DNA of 64,000 nucleotides from contig CP053152.1 in NCBI GenBank assembly GCA_014607495.2, positions 12,879,899-12,943,898 on the forward strand, written 5' to 3'. Below, piece by piece: positions 1 through 13,825 of the stretch. The DNA comes from Carposina sasakii (Eukaryota; Arthropoda; Insecta; Lepidoptera; Carposinidae). The translations under genes and the position numbers were made by a program. The notes beneath the pieces were generated by a model. The model had not been told where the DNA came from. It made no database searches and worked only from the letters and a program-made list of their open reading frames with translations. The first letter of the stretch is position 1; each line of letters starts with the position of its first letter.

Positions 1-3000
1 AGAGTATTAACATAAAAATCAAGCCTTTAGTTTAAAAAAACTGTTAAATCCATTCAACCACCACAAAAAATGGATATTGAGTCGCTGGCACCTACCTACC
101 CATAGCTATATCATCAATTATAGTAGTCTTAATAGTAATGGAAGATTAAAAATAATAACAATAAACTTATGGTATTAAAAACTGAAACAAAAAACTAAGG
201 GTAATGATGTCAGCACCAGTCATAACGATATCAAAAACAGAACAATACATAATTAATTGTGTCTATGTATATACCCAAGAAACAGTTCAAGTTATAGTGA
301 TTTGTAATTGGCATAGTATATATGGATATTCTTTAAGTTAATGATGCTAAACTGCTGTAAATCTTCCCTAAGAGTAAATAAATATAAAAAATATTGCGTG
401 TTTGTATTTATATTGTAAAATTGCTATTAAATCCAGTAATAAAGCATTAAGTTCAGTCAAAGACCAGACTATATCTGGATCCTTTATAGTACGGTCGAAT
501 ATTAAGGGAATAACAACGAGTCTATAAATAGTTAATAAAATCATAAGGTAGGTATGCACCGCTGGCGATGCAAATCCGCAGCTCAAATGTCAACTCTAAA
601 ACAAAGGCAGAAGAGGTCACGACACCTGCAAAAGTCAGTGGCACAAAGTTGGATTGGTAAAGTTTAGGTGACGCGTCTAAAGCGTGTAAAGTTGGCCTAC
701 ATGGAGTGTGACTAAAGAGTTTTGAACATGAGCTAGTTTAAATGCCATACTGCAATTCCAGTGTTCTAGATCTCAAGATTATAATGAATTTTGAAGACAA
801 GAAATAGGTTCTACGTTTTATGAAATTTAATGTACTCTTATTTGACGAAGATTAGGTATACAGAATTACATACCAATTATAATTCATATTCCTAATCAAC
901 TAAATTATGCAGCGGAAACTGTGAAATAGGAACGGTCATGTCAGTGTACCATTTCGAAAATTTTGTTAATAATCCTGAATATTATAAAGTTAAAATAAAC
1001 TTGTTTCCAAATAATCTATCGCGTGTTTCGCTCTTTTTTACAACAAACTCCATTTTAGCTTGCCGACATACGTATATCGCATACACTTAGCCTAAATAAT
1101 GGAAAATAAGCATTCAATGCTAAAATTGGTGATTCAATGACAACTTCATTTAGAAAGGCTTTCGACGGCACAGCACAGCACACAATCAAATCAATTATAA
1201 ATCAACATTAGATTGCTGAGGAATAATTTGTTTATTCATCTAGCCCGTATCAATTGAGACCCGTATGCCAGCTATTGTCAGCTGAGATTCGATGCGAATT
1301 GAATAAGTGATGCTCAGGGTCCTTTGGCCCTTGGAATGTCTTGAAAGAATAAGGGAACGTGGATAGCATGTGCTGAGAAAAAATGATAAGCTTAGCCCAT
1401 TTCAATGCTATCAAATATGAAAGCTATATTAGCCAAGGAATATAATTTATTGGTTAATTTATAAGTGTGTTCGACGTTCCAAATTATTACTTTCAATCCT
1501 GCACTGTTTAACGTCTCAAGTCACAAAAACTAACTATCAGTAATAAAAGTGATATTAATAAGCCAATGAAAAAGGTAATAACCGAATAAAAGAAAGTAAC
1601 TCAAGAAAGGCCTTTGCCACATGTCAAATGTTCTACATTAGAAATGAAGTGGAAAGATTGATTGACTGATAAGATAGCAGAACATTATGGACAGCCTTCC
1701 GCTAATGACAGGTTAGGGTCGAGGATTATCAGCAGATCTGATGCAGCTGGAATTTGACGAGGTCATGATGCTGAACTTGAAGTCTTTAACCTTGAAATAT
1801 CCAATAAAGTTTTGATTACAGATTTAGAAAAGGATAATAATTTGAATATTCAAATTTTAATCTCTGAAGATTGAAATAATATTTTATCTGATAAAAAATT
1901 GCAGATATGCACGAATTATATTTACTACCAAAATAAAAACATGCTGAGTCAGGACCACCATTTTGCTATTGTGACACATCGCACATTGCTTTTGTGAGAC
2001 ATAAAAATAAATTGTACCACCACTTTGCCAATATTTTAGTATAATGTGTAGTGTGTGTTGTTTTAGCGGATAAAGATTTGTCTATGTCTATATTTATAGT
2101 GACTTAAATTTTCAAGGAATATTAAAGAAAATTTAGAGATTGTTTAAATTTACCGCAGAATAGGACCAGTAACGGTGAATGACTCCAGCTGCGACCGTGT
2201 CTGTACTAATTGACGCTGCTGGTCGTGTAACGTGGTCGCAGTCGCGCGTGACCGACCACGGCTCGAGAAGAAACACGACCGATGCTTTGTAAGAATTAGT
2301 TCGAACTCACAGTGGTATACGATCATAATTTATTGTTCCAGAAATATCCAGAACCCCAGAGATAGGTAGGTAGATATTAGCTTAGTAAATTTACCCACCA
2401 ATTAAATTTAATTCATAAACAATAGTCAACGTTTCTGATTTTATTAAAATTATATGCAAACTTCATTAGGTACCAGCCAACAAATCATCAAAGCTTATTA
2501 GCATTAAGTTAAGTATGCTAAGTATACCAATAAAGATATGCTGAAAATAAAATATATATATATATGAATATTTCACTTCATATAAAGCAAAGAATATTTT
2601 TTAATATAGAGCGTAAAATTAAGTATTGATCTGTTCAAAACAGTATTACATAAGATTTTTTACTGCCAGACCGAAATGTCATACATAATTGACATTCACG
2701 GGTCCGGTAATAACAGATATGCGAATATTATGCGGAAGACAAAATATACCTACTGGCGATAAAATCTAGCATATGACTTGGCTCTCACTGTCACAAAGAA
2801 TAGAGATCGATTATTAATGATCGCTCAAAGTACTTAGGTGCGTAGGTACCCGCAATAACTCTAGTTACTTCCGAGGACACCCGTTATGGCTCAGCAATAG
2901 TAGGTTAATTAATGAATAATGGATGCATTGCAATATTTCACTAGTTTCTCCGTCTATACCGCTAGTGGGTGTACGATGAGCAATCGAGGAAGCACTGATT

Positions 3001-6000
3001 TGTGATGTAGATGTATGTGACTTACGAGACTATAAACATGTTGGCGGCTGAGGCGGAGTCAACATAAGCTATAGGCCATGGAGTTGCCCGCAGATTCTGA
3101 CTGACAACCGTGGCTTGCCGTCAAACGTCAAAAGCAGAAGAATTGTTAAGGCGGGAATTATAAAAATATAAAATTTTTGAATTATATTGTATTGAATCAA
3201 TTAATAAACTAAGTACACAATCTATAAATAATATTTAAATTGTTATATTGTCCTGAGAGTTAAATATTTACTCTTCTAATGAATTCCATGAAACTGTAAC
3301 TGATTAGTACTAACTCTATGATCAGAATGACGATATATTTAACACTATATCCAGTGCGGTTTTATATCCACCTTCGGTTTATTCCCAATTGCAATGAATT
3401 TCAACTTTTACATTCATCGTATCAGATAGGTATGCCACAAATGCTGTTCTTTCTTGCAAATTAGAATTTCTCTCTTTTCCAGTAACTAATACATTTACGG
3501 AAAAAACTACATTGATTTAATTAATTGCTCGGCATTGCGATTGCTAATGCGATATCGATCTTTACGGGTATGGGATACGGGTCAAATGGTCCCGTCGAGC
3601 GAGTGACAGCGCCGGGGCGTCAGGAAAATTAATTTCTACCTTAACGGTTCCCGTTCAATGTAATTAATTATAGCTAAGCCGATGCAATGTTTGTGGACAG
3701 AGCAAGTTGCAACACCTTTCGCCGTTGCCGCACTAATATGGGGAAGACCAGCTGTCTTTTTTAAACGATGCCTTAAAAGAACTCGTATGTTTTCGGGAAA
3801 TGTTTGCACATATGGCCATGCTTTAGATTCTTGGGATTCACGTGTTTTTGTTAATTTACTACATATACCGTTTGAAACTAAACATGCAACTCAGTCAGGA
3901 AAGCTGCAATGTTTGTTCGGTATACTTGGAAAATGAGATGAGCACTTACTTGAATGGAGGACGCTTACTACAAGTGTGGTGGGTAAGATACTCCCAAGTG
4001 TCAATAAGTAGTGTACACGATGTGTATGTTCTCGACAACTTGCTAATCGAATCCTTTCTTGTATACCCTTACTAGTACTTACTCAGAATGTTCTGTTCAT
4101 GCTTTTGTTGATTCTAAATTACGTCATATATTATCACATTTCCTAAGTAAACCACTTTTCGATCCCATAAACCTACATTATGATGGTATATCAAAGCTTT
4201 CTTAGAAAATATTTTATGTTTCTCTGCTCTTTATAAATCACGATAAAGGCTTAGTCTTCTCAGAAGTTGTTTATTGGATGTATTTAACACACATTCCTGG
4301 GTTAAGGGGCTTCTAGGCTCGTTACCTCAAAGCACGGGATATTATGATTAAAATGTACCGTTGCACTACACCGTCACTCAAGTGATGCCTTAAATATCAT
4401 GACATATATTATACCGTATCTAGTCCGCGGGACACCGTAATTACTGTAATTTACATTTTGAAGAAGTAACACTATGCTGTTTTTATATTGCACAAAATTA
4501 GATTTCTTGAAGCGTCAATATGATACTTGTAAAATTTATTGCCATGTCATAAAACACGTTCTACATTTAAATGTTCTGTAGGTACTTTTGTCAATATGAT
4601 GCTTTGGAAAAACTCTCCAGCAAATTGTTATAATAATTGATTGGTTTATTTTTTGTTTATGCCGAGTATTTTCCTTGTCAGTGCACAATATTCTCAAGAA
4701 ACCTACCTAATTGAAATTCTATTGTAATGCAGTCATCCGATCGACCATTTAAGGTCGATCGAGTCCCTTTTCGGACACATCGCCGGACTACATTCCGAAT
4801 GATGCCGCCAATTATGCGGGATGGAATACTGAAACGCTTTTTTTTCATCACAACCGTTATTCGTTGACTTCGACAATCGTTAAGAACCAGTCCCCTCGCC
4901 ATATATGGTCCATCGCGTTCCAATTTTCTAGCCTCATCACAAATTTCCACTTTTTTCAAAATGACATTCCCTACGCCCTGTGTGACATATTGGTGTCAAT
5001 GCAACAATAAAACGTGTATTTATTCGTCAGAGAGAACATTAATTTGTCGAATTCGTCAAGCTCGCAGAAATTATCTACCGATTCGTAAGTTTACCGGTAA
5101 CCGACCTCTTAACCAATATTTACTCAAAACAAATCAGACACCGATGTCGGGCCGTAAATAATTGCAATAATCAATTCTCTCGATAAATGGCAAATGTAAA
5201 CAGCTTAATTACTTCGCGAAACTAAAACCTAACCTTGTCGACTGATTAACCAAATACGTTCATCTAAATAGGTTCTGAAAGTGAAACCATATAAGTAGGT
5301 ATCAAATTAGTCAGATTATACAGACACGACTAGGCCGTCTAGACCGGTCGACGTAGATTTCTCGGGCTTCGTTTTTTGGTGACATGGAGTGAATAACAAT
5401 AGCAGTAAGATCATGCGTTTGTTATTTAGTTAGGCGCGTTGTCAAGTTAGTTATTGGCCTCTTGACACCAATAAAACTTCCTTGTCGGTGATGATGTTAC
5501 TACTGAATTATGAAATAATTTCCGAAAATTATGAGCAACCGGCATGTTCAAAAAAATATTTCAACACCAATTCCTAGACACAAAGCGGTCGGTTCCGATG
5601 AATAATTAATATTTTTGCAAGACTCCATCCAAGGTTATGACAACAAGGGACCTAAATACAGAGTACTCATAGAAGCAAACTAATAATAAACATGTAACAA
5701 TAAGCAGTGCTATAAGCCCAGCCGCACTACGCGCACTAGTCGCGTAATATATAGCGCAGTCTCTACTCATAAAACTAATTTCGGTTCATTTAATTACTTG
5801 GCCAACTGCACTGACACTACTATCTGAGGCTACTACTATCGCATATCCTCAAAAATTGATGTTAGTTACAATTGTGCCAATGTTAGAAATAAAGACAGTT
5901 AATAAAGAAAGACAGGACAGGTCAACCACCGTCGCGACGTGATCTTATTCCACAAATACCACTAGGTGTCGTATCGTAAAGTGGATCAGACCTTGGCATC

Positions 6001-7734
6001 CGTGATGTCCTGGCGGAAGGCCAACGCGAAGCAATTGAATGAGTGACGATTCGCAACGACCAAAAAAACCGGGGGTAGACGGTCACGTTCGATCTATTTC
6101 GGGGAGGTCGACTCTGCAGTACCTGAGTCAGAACACTTGAGAAGCAATTGAGATGGAGGAAATGCGTGTCTGTTTAATGGTTAAGCAAAAGCAAATGATT
6201 TAGGAGTAGTAAATATTTTAGAAGGATAGAAGGCCCTCGAGTGTGCAATGCGTGATCTGATGGGCAATGAGCATTTGTACAAGTCACGTACGCGGCGGAG
6301 TGTCTGCCTGTTCCTCTTATCGTGTGCCATCACGAACAATAATGTCTTCATTCCTAGAGCTTCGGAGTGTTCGTACTCACTTGGTTACTGATTCAATCAA
6401 CAGCATTGTCTGTTACGCTACTACCTACTACGATGTGGTAATTACGAGTAGATACATACTCTACATTTTGAGATTATTTAACGTTTTAAATGGTTTAATT
6501 TTTACGTTTAGTTTTTATTTCTTTTAGATTAATGTTTATGTTTTTAAAACGTTGATAAATATCTACAAGAAATTAAATACTATAACTCAAAGTCAGTGTC
6601 AAATAATTATGATAAATAATATTGTCTTCGGTAAAGTTCGTTCAATATAAAACGTGATAATATTACAAATAATATTGATAGCGGAAATGATACAATAACC
6701 GATAAAGCAATTGCATGAATTAGTTTTACACAACGAAATGACGAGAAAAACAATGTAGGTAGGTATACTCCATGAGTATGGCCTTGAAATAAACAAGATA
6801 ACATGCTGCGATACTAACCTCTCTTTGCTAGTTAGAACTATTCAAAATGTAGATATATTACTTTGTGGTACTTATAGTATTTTTTATTAAGTAATATATT
6901 AGAAAATTTAATTAAAATAAACTATTCAGCTAGTAAACTATTCAATTGAATACATAGGTAAGTAAATGCAGGTGTAATAGTAATATTCGAATTACGAATA
7001 AGGTAAATAGCAAGAAGTGTTGATCGCGATAATTTTTCAATGGTCACTGAAGTTTCCATTAAATACTCTGTACGAGGAACTTGAACAAACAAGACTATTG
7101 TTACTGATATGTGGAACTGAAGACGTGACGGTAGCCAATGAGAACAAGCAAAAACAATGCGCAATGGCGTAACACCATTACCTTAATTGTAAGAAAACTT
7201 AACTACCGTCACATGAAAGTAAGGAAAATTATGAAGTAACTATTCCTGTACAAAATATTTACCTACCTGAAACTTAATACTCGGACGAAAATGTTTCCAA
7301 GCATATTGAAACATACAAATAAAGGGAACTATGAAATTGCGACAGCCGGAACATTTCTAGATAAGCCGCAATGTCGTTGATAACATGAATATTACGAAGT
7401 TTATCGCTGTATTTTTCCAAATTCAGCATTCATTTACGTGGATTTGCAAATTTCGCTCACCTTAGCAGTTGAAATGTTGGCGTTCATCCAATTGCTGCTT
7501 GAGTCGCCTTGGTTGTCGCCGAAAATTGAATACTTTACTGAATTAGAGTTTATAAAACTCTAAACGTAAATCCAACAAAATCACCAGTCAATGTAACGAC
7601 TAGCATAGACTAAGCACGTCTAATCACAATATCACCGAGTTCCGACGAGAGCACAAAAAATTTCGAACCAATAATGGTCGTTCACATCACGTCAAATATT
7701 TGCGTTGTCACAGGTGCACAACAGTAAATAAGTG
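1..7734. other. AT-rich noncoding DNA, no gene recognised
   Basis: No open frame here has recognisable domains or exceeds about 90 codons. There is a short (TA)n run near 2549-2564 and a GC-richer patch at about 2160-2285 with repeated GACCACG-like words. Another GC-richer stretch lies at about 5920-6130. A minus-strand open frame at 4678-4959 is basic and shows no family signature. Intron, intergenic DNA and decayed repeats cannot be told apart from sequence alone. Confidence 0.6.
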
Positions 7735-7905
7735 TGGCATTTGCGCCGGCGACACGTGCGTTCTCGGCTAGAAACCGCGAATAACAGTTGAAAAGGGCGC
7801 GAGCGATGAGTCCCCTCTACAACGACCGCTGCGTGCTGGGGGCACAGCTAGACTGACGCACCGTCGCGCTATCGCCGTGCCAGCGATGCGCGACTCAAAA
7901 ACATC
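7735..7905. other. GC- and CpG-rich patch, possible regulatory DNA
   Basis: About 170 bases markedly richer in G+C and CpG than the surrounding AT-rich DNA, with clustered GCG and CGC words and no open frame that reads like a protein. It could be a promoter or enhancer island, or the remnant of a GC-rich repeat. No TATA box, initiator or coding exon could be tied to it. Confidence 0.25.
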
Positions 7906-10900
7906 TCATCCCTTAGCTAACGCACCCCAGTTTTATCTTCATTTATCCCAAGTAAAAAACGAGGACATGCAATGCTTGGATCAGACTCTGGAGGCTGTCT
8001 GGAGACAGCTTTTTCTGTCATCGGGGCAATTATTCACGCCATTTATGGTGCTATGAATTGACTTACAAGTGTAATCGCCATGATCATTCTCGTGAGAATG
8101 CGAAGTTTCTTCATTTGCTAGTAAAGGGTTTAATAAAAGTTTTGTATTCTGCTGATATTATACCTAAATCTTACTTTTGTTGGAGTAGTATCAGTTGATG
8201 AATTAACAAATAAATAATAGACATCTATTCTGTAAGGCACAATGATGATAGTATCTACTATCGTATTTACTGATCACACATATCGTACTTAATGATTGTA
8301 TAATGTACGTCCTATATCTACGAATTTCACACAAGAATAATTTCCTATTTCCATAATTACACAGAAGAACATAAAAACCTGAAATTCAATATACCAAATT
8401 CACTAGATTATAAAATAAAATAAGCCTGTTAGCTGTATGAAATTGGCTATAGAGGTGTGAAAGTATGCCATAATCCTGGCTAATGGAGGTAATGACACGT
8501 TACGATCACGTAAAGGTAACGGATCCGATACATACTGCGCTGCTTGAAATTATCATATCCACTATAAAACCAAACCCAATTACAAACGAAATCAAAAAAG
8601 GATAATGACAATAGTTAATACTTATGTCACTAAGTAGGCCTAAGTTATAGAAATTCGATGAAAGCAGAACAAACGTAACAAATGACCAGCATGTTAAAAT
8701 TTAGCTAAAAAAAACATAATTTAAAAAATCTTAAAAAATCCGACTGCTTAAAAAAGAACCAAATAATGTACATAACAAAAAAACTGAAAAGGAAAAAAAA
8801 CAAGTACTTAGATGTCCGGTGGTCTAGAATTCTATAATTTTATTATGGAATGAATACTATTGAAGAACATAAAATATTTTCTAATGATCGTAACGTAACA
8901 ACTGAACAGTCGGATCCATTGAAATATTAGCTTGGCTGTCGGATAATGGATCTATTTTATACTTTTTTGTTATGAGTACCTAGCTCTACTAATAGGTACG
9001 CTTCAAGAAACATGCTCAAGATGCAGCAAGAAGTTTTCGTCTTGCTGCTGTGAAACATACATACATAGACTGTTAAACACAATACCACTCCTTTGCGTCG
9101 CGCAGTCGGGTAATGATTTAATACTCCTGATTTTGGTAGACTATGTGAATGATTGCGAAATTGAGTAATTTTAACATAATTATCAATTTTGGGAAATATG
9201 AGTTTGATTAACCAGGTAATCTTTTTGAATATCACAAATTATGTCATTCCAATACCCAATTCACCAAAAGTGATATTATATCTAATATAGGTAGGTACAA
9301 TTAGGTAGGTACAATACTACAGAACTGCATACAAGTTAGTCGAGACCGGCATAATTCACTTGTAAAGAATACCGTTTGTTCCTACCGCGTATATTCTAAT
9401 TAGTCTAAGGGTTATTGAACGAGAAAATAACAATGCACTATACTCACGTAGACCTGGTGCATGCGATGTTGACGATGTTCTACTTACATCATTACAACTT
9501 ACTTAGCGTTTAAGACTGCCATTTAGATATTATGGTCACAGTATTTAATTGAAAATCATTTGCAGACTTGCAGGTAATTTTGTTTCTTAAGGGCATAGTG
9601 GAAAACTACATAAATATAGTTGTATCAAAAAATGGGGAAGCCAGAACTGCAGCAGTGCGATGTAGATCCTACTGTCATGCTTCGCGTTCACTAATTGTTC
9701 TGTCACCGACCGAAAACAGTTCCACAGTTCATAGAAAATATCACAAAATTAGAAATATTTTGTATTCAATTTAATGGAACCATTACAACTTTGCTCTACA
9801 CTCTGGCAATAATGATAAGCGACAACTTTCCAACTGCAGTTCCAACAGATTTGATCTCTTAATCCAAGTAAGTCGATGAAATTAAGGTTAGCAAAGGAAC
9901 CTTCGTGTAAATGCTAGAAAGCAGCTGCTATTATATAGGAATCTAGAAGACTCGGTCAGAGTGATTATTAATCGTCATGTCTGTCGAATGCGGCATGTCC
10001 TCTTTGATTGTTCCGCTGTAGACTTTAGAAGGCTTAACGCTCGTATTCCAAGTGCTAATTTATCCTTGAGGGCATTCGGATGAGGGTTTTCTTTCACATA
10101 AGAATTATTTTTCAATAGTTGAGTGAGTTTAAAGTTTGATTCGACGATTAATAAACGGAGGAGTAAGGAGTTCACTGTACATCTTATAATATTAGATGAT
10201 AATAATGATAGAAAATATTTCACTAAGCCCTCCAGATCGGTAGCTTTTATACAATACCAAGTTATCGTAATACTGTTTAGTATGCGCCATTGCCTCTAAT
10301 ATTCATCTCGTTGAATTTTACTGTTTTATTTTCCATGACAATAGAATTAAACTTAATACTGTTGAAGATTATGGAGATATTGTTATTTTAATTTGACGAC
10401 TTTTGACTTAACTTTGATGAATTAATGGACCGAGTCTCTTCCTTTGAGCGTATCCTTATCGTTTAGAAACTATTAGGGAGTCACGCTTCCTTTGATTAAA
10501 GATGCTTTGAAAAGTTCCGTTTTAAAATAATGATAAATCCTTTATCTTTTTATGATGTTATTCACTACTGCGGAATTTGTATATTATTTCGTCCCCGTGA
10601 ACTATATGTAAAGTCAACTTGTTATTCTGTCACTCACTGCCAAAGAAAGTCATAAAATTTCACAAACGTAGGATTGGGAAGTAAAAGCTTATATGACGAT
10701 ATAAGATTCCTTTTTTAAATTAGTGCCATAAAGGACGTGTATTACAAACAGCCTTTAACCAGTTTTAGTTCACAATACTGGCACAACAGATAAATGCAAT
10801 TTTAAATTTCGAACCACCGTCTAGGCCATAAACAAGAGCAGACCGACTGACAGACCTAACAATGTAACACGATACGGCGATAAATCGCGCTAGTTGGTTG

Positions 10901-12197
10901 ATTTACGCGGATTTTTGCCGATTCCTGTGTCCGAGAGGGCGATAATTTCGCACTTTCCCTCCATTGTTGTAGACGTGTCGACGTCGTATTTATCGACTAC
11001 ATGTACACCAAGATAAATATGTTCTTGAACGGAGACACTGTCTGTTCCGTTTTGGTATTATTGCTGTTTTGTAATTTTGTCGGACGTCATGTTTAAGGTT
11101 CTTTGTTTTTTAAAAACTATTTTTTCGACTGTATCCTTTTGGTACTCCTACTTTTAAATAACAATTAAAGCTTGTATGTAATCTATAAAAAATAACAAAA
11201 ATCATTCTAGCTAGCTAGTACGCTGATACAGATAGATAGACAATATACATAAAGCGATCAAACTTATAACACTCGTCGCTTTTTATGGGAAAAATAGGAA
11301 GAGCAATGGTAACTTTTTGATCATATTTAAAGACAAACTAAAGCTTTGCTCAATTGAATGTACAGGTACAATCAAATAGAATTTCCCAGTCGACTTTCAA
11401 GGCACGATATTTGTACGGACACAGAATAACGGAAATGGCATATCACGTGGTGATAATAAAGCCAATTAATAAGCGCGTGAAGAGACAGGTAGCGCGGCGC
11501 GGATAGGTTTCTATGTACACCGAGAGCTGGCTGCAGTTGTATGCAAGTTTTAGGTAGCAATTTTAATGAAGAATCCTATAAAAAATTCCTGAATGATTGA
11601 CGAATCACGTATAATCTAAACCGCTGGTCGTAAGGAAAGTTGGAGATTGTGTTTTTTTTATAAAAGACATCCGATAAAAAAGGATTTTTCGAAATTCAAT
11701 TCATACTTTAACAGGATTTATAAAGTTTAGGCGGAGGAAATCTATATAAATTCTATATTAAATGTTTGTGTACAATATAAAGAAATTAAAAAGAAGATTT
11801 TCAATAAAATTCATAATGCAGTTATCTGGCACATAGGTTAGACATTTAAATTTAAATGAAGTCATCTTTTTCTTCTTGTAACATACAAACTGGTAAGTAA
11901 ACTCCAGCCGCCCCTAGTCTATAACTAATTGATATTTGCCTACTGCACTGCCTTGTTAGGCAAATGAGGAAACCCAGGAGGGTCGCATCTGTGACCCGAG
12001 CGGCGGGTAATTGACAGACTACTTTATTCCTATGACTGTATCTGCGTGATGCACGTAGGTACCTCTGGATTTCTATTGTGTTATGTATTGTAAGGGAGAA
12101 ACCGCCTTTTGATGTTAGTTCATAAGGAGACTATATGTATATTTAGCTTTAGATACAATGATGGGTAATTGAAATGGCAGAAGCATATTACTTATTA
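7906..12197. other. AT-rich noncoding DNA with one GC-richer patch
   Basis: No gene recognised. An A-rich stretch at about 8697-8790 resembles common insect interspersed repeat sequence, but no ends were found. A patch at about 10850-11030 is richer in CpG and in CGATAA/TCGAC words than its flanks and may be regulatory. The rest is low-complexity AT-rich DNA. Confidence 0.5.
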
Positions 12198-12355
12198 CTA
12201 GTGGTCGCCCGCGACACCGTCCGCGTGGACTGCAGAAAAACTTGTTCTAGTTGACAGAATTGTGAATTGAAACCATTCTCAAACCCACTTGAAAACACAC
12301 GAAAAATTTCATCAAAAATAAGTCCAGCCGTTTAGATATACTTGGCCATTAATTC
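12198..12355 (-). mobile_element. Helitron-like non-autonomous element, 3' end (degenerate)
   Basis: Read on the minus strand, the right edge ends in a GC-rich word with GCGGGCG followed by CTAG and then a T. That is the layout of a Helitron 3' terminus (short GC hairpin, CTRR, insertion before T). The interior has the phrase 'GTCCAGCCGTTTAGATAT' typical of a very common lepidopteran repeat. Related ends occur at 22250, 37795 and 57080 in this window. Family assignment is from memory of the motif. Confidence 0.45.
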
Positions 12356-12557
12356 ATGACAAAGATGAAATTCATGACAAGTACCTACATAAGCCTATTG
12401 GTGCGCAGAGCTGAAATTAAGATCGTAACCACTTTAGTAAATCGCCTTAAGATTGAGTGAAAAAACTGAGTAATTTATAGAGACGATGAGAACCTTACTA
12501 AAGTAGGGCATATTTCAAAATTTAGTTATCAATATACATATATTATTATATTATATA

Positions 12558-13117
12558 TACAGGGTTAATTTTAAAACATCAATAACCTCGCAAGACTAGG
12601 TAGCTACCATCATAAACAACATTTGTTCTACGACTTTCTGGTAATTTGACATATTTTACGAAAAAAAGGGATGAAGGGGTTGAAATAGAGGTTGAAAGTT
12701 TGTATGGGATTTCATAAAAGATAAACAAAACTTTATAAATATAAGAAATCAATTTAATTTTTGATTTCGACCAGCTAAGGGGTCAAGTGTCAATATCACG
12801 TCTTAAGTCTTTGTTCTACATTTTGAAATTTTTACAGTTGGGGGTGAAATAGGGGTTGAATTGAAGATAAGACAAGTGAGCACGCGACGAAGTCGCGCGC
12901 GTCAACTTTCTTAAATACCAATTTACTTCTGAATGTTCTTGAACGTAGACTCAACCTTCTATAACTTATAAATGTCACGACAGTACAATAAAAGCTTGGA
13001 TAATCATTTTTAATTAATGTATTGAGTTATGATAAAACTCGTAAAACAAACGTTATTGTTTATGATTTTAGCTATCTAGTCCTGCGAGGTTATTGATGCT
13101 TTTAAATTAACCCTGTA
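12558..13117. mobile_element. MITE with ~65-bp terminal inverted repeats, TA duplication
   Basis: The element proper is 12560-13115, flanked by TA on both sides. The left end begins CAGGGTTAATTTTAAAAC, and the right end is its reverse complement with a few mismatches. Similarity between the ends continues for about 65 bases, including the phrase ATCAATAACCTCGC. There is no transposase frame in the 556-bp body. Terminal CAGGG with a TA duplication is the Tc1/mariner pattern, so this is most simply a non-autonomous mariner-type element. Confidence 0.8.
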
Positions 13118-13756
13118 GAGTCATCATTGAAATATGCTTGTTCCTACAGTAAACGCAAAAAGCTGTATATCAAATAAACTGATACATAAATATCAATAAA
13201 TAAATGCCACTTATTTGTCCACTGCGCCTACGCATTATCGAAAGCGAAGCAAAAACTCGTCGAGTGTTTGTAAAACAGGCGTCAAACCTCATCGAGTGTA
13301 CTTCTATTCCATAGTGTATCTTGTATAGGAAAATACTTAAATACAAGCCAATTACAGGTACTGAAGTACTCTTCACTATGGTAAAAACCATGTTTATGAT
13401 AGGATCAAAGCTATTCGTGTGATAATGGTTAATATCTACTAAGATAGGTCTTCAAAATCGAAGTAAAGGTTTCTAAAATACTTTTTTCTCAAGTTAATCG
13501 TTTCTAAGATAGACTCTACCAGAGGAGGGACACTTATTTTGTAACTTTGAGGTAGAGACAGAAATTTATGAAATAGAGCTGTTTTTTAAAACCTAAAAAC
13601 ATAGGTTTGTTATTTATATGAACAATTTGAAATATAAAGTTACTTTCGGTGGTGAAAAACTATAGCAGTTTAGCAAGGTGCTGAGTTCAATATCGGTAGG
13701 GCCATTTAATTATGTCATAGGTAGATTTGGTACGAAAGCTCTCCACCATACCCCTA
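13118..13756. other. AT-rich noncoding DNA
   Basis: No gene or clear repeat seen. Open frames here are short and show no domains. Confidence 0.5.
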
Positions 13757-13825
13757 TGGGCAAGTACAAGTAAGACTCCCCAGTCTTACTTGCACTTGCC
13801 CACTTTTTTTTTTTTTTTTTTTTTT
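13757..13825. repeat. 20-bp-stem hairpin followed by a run of 22 T
   Basis: Left arm 13758-13777 and right arm 13782-13801 pair over 20 positions with a single mismatch around a CCCC loop; one further T-A pair can form outside. Two bases after the right arm comes an uninterrupted T22 (13804-13825). This could be the end of a non-autonomous element, or a poly-A tail on the minus strand abutting a palindrome. Function is unknown. Confidence 0.8.

Noticed and set aside
4678..5161. Two adjacent divergent open frames (93 and 66 codons) meeting at 4960
   Set aside because: No recognisable domain or codon signature, and an internal inverted word (GATCGACC...GGTCGATC) suggests ordinary noncoding sequence.
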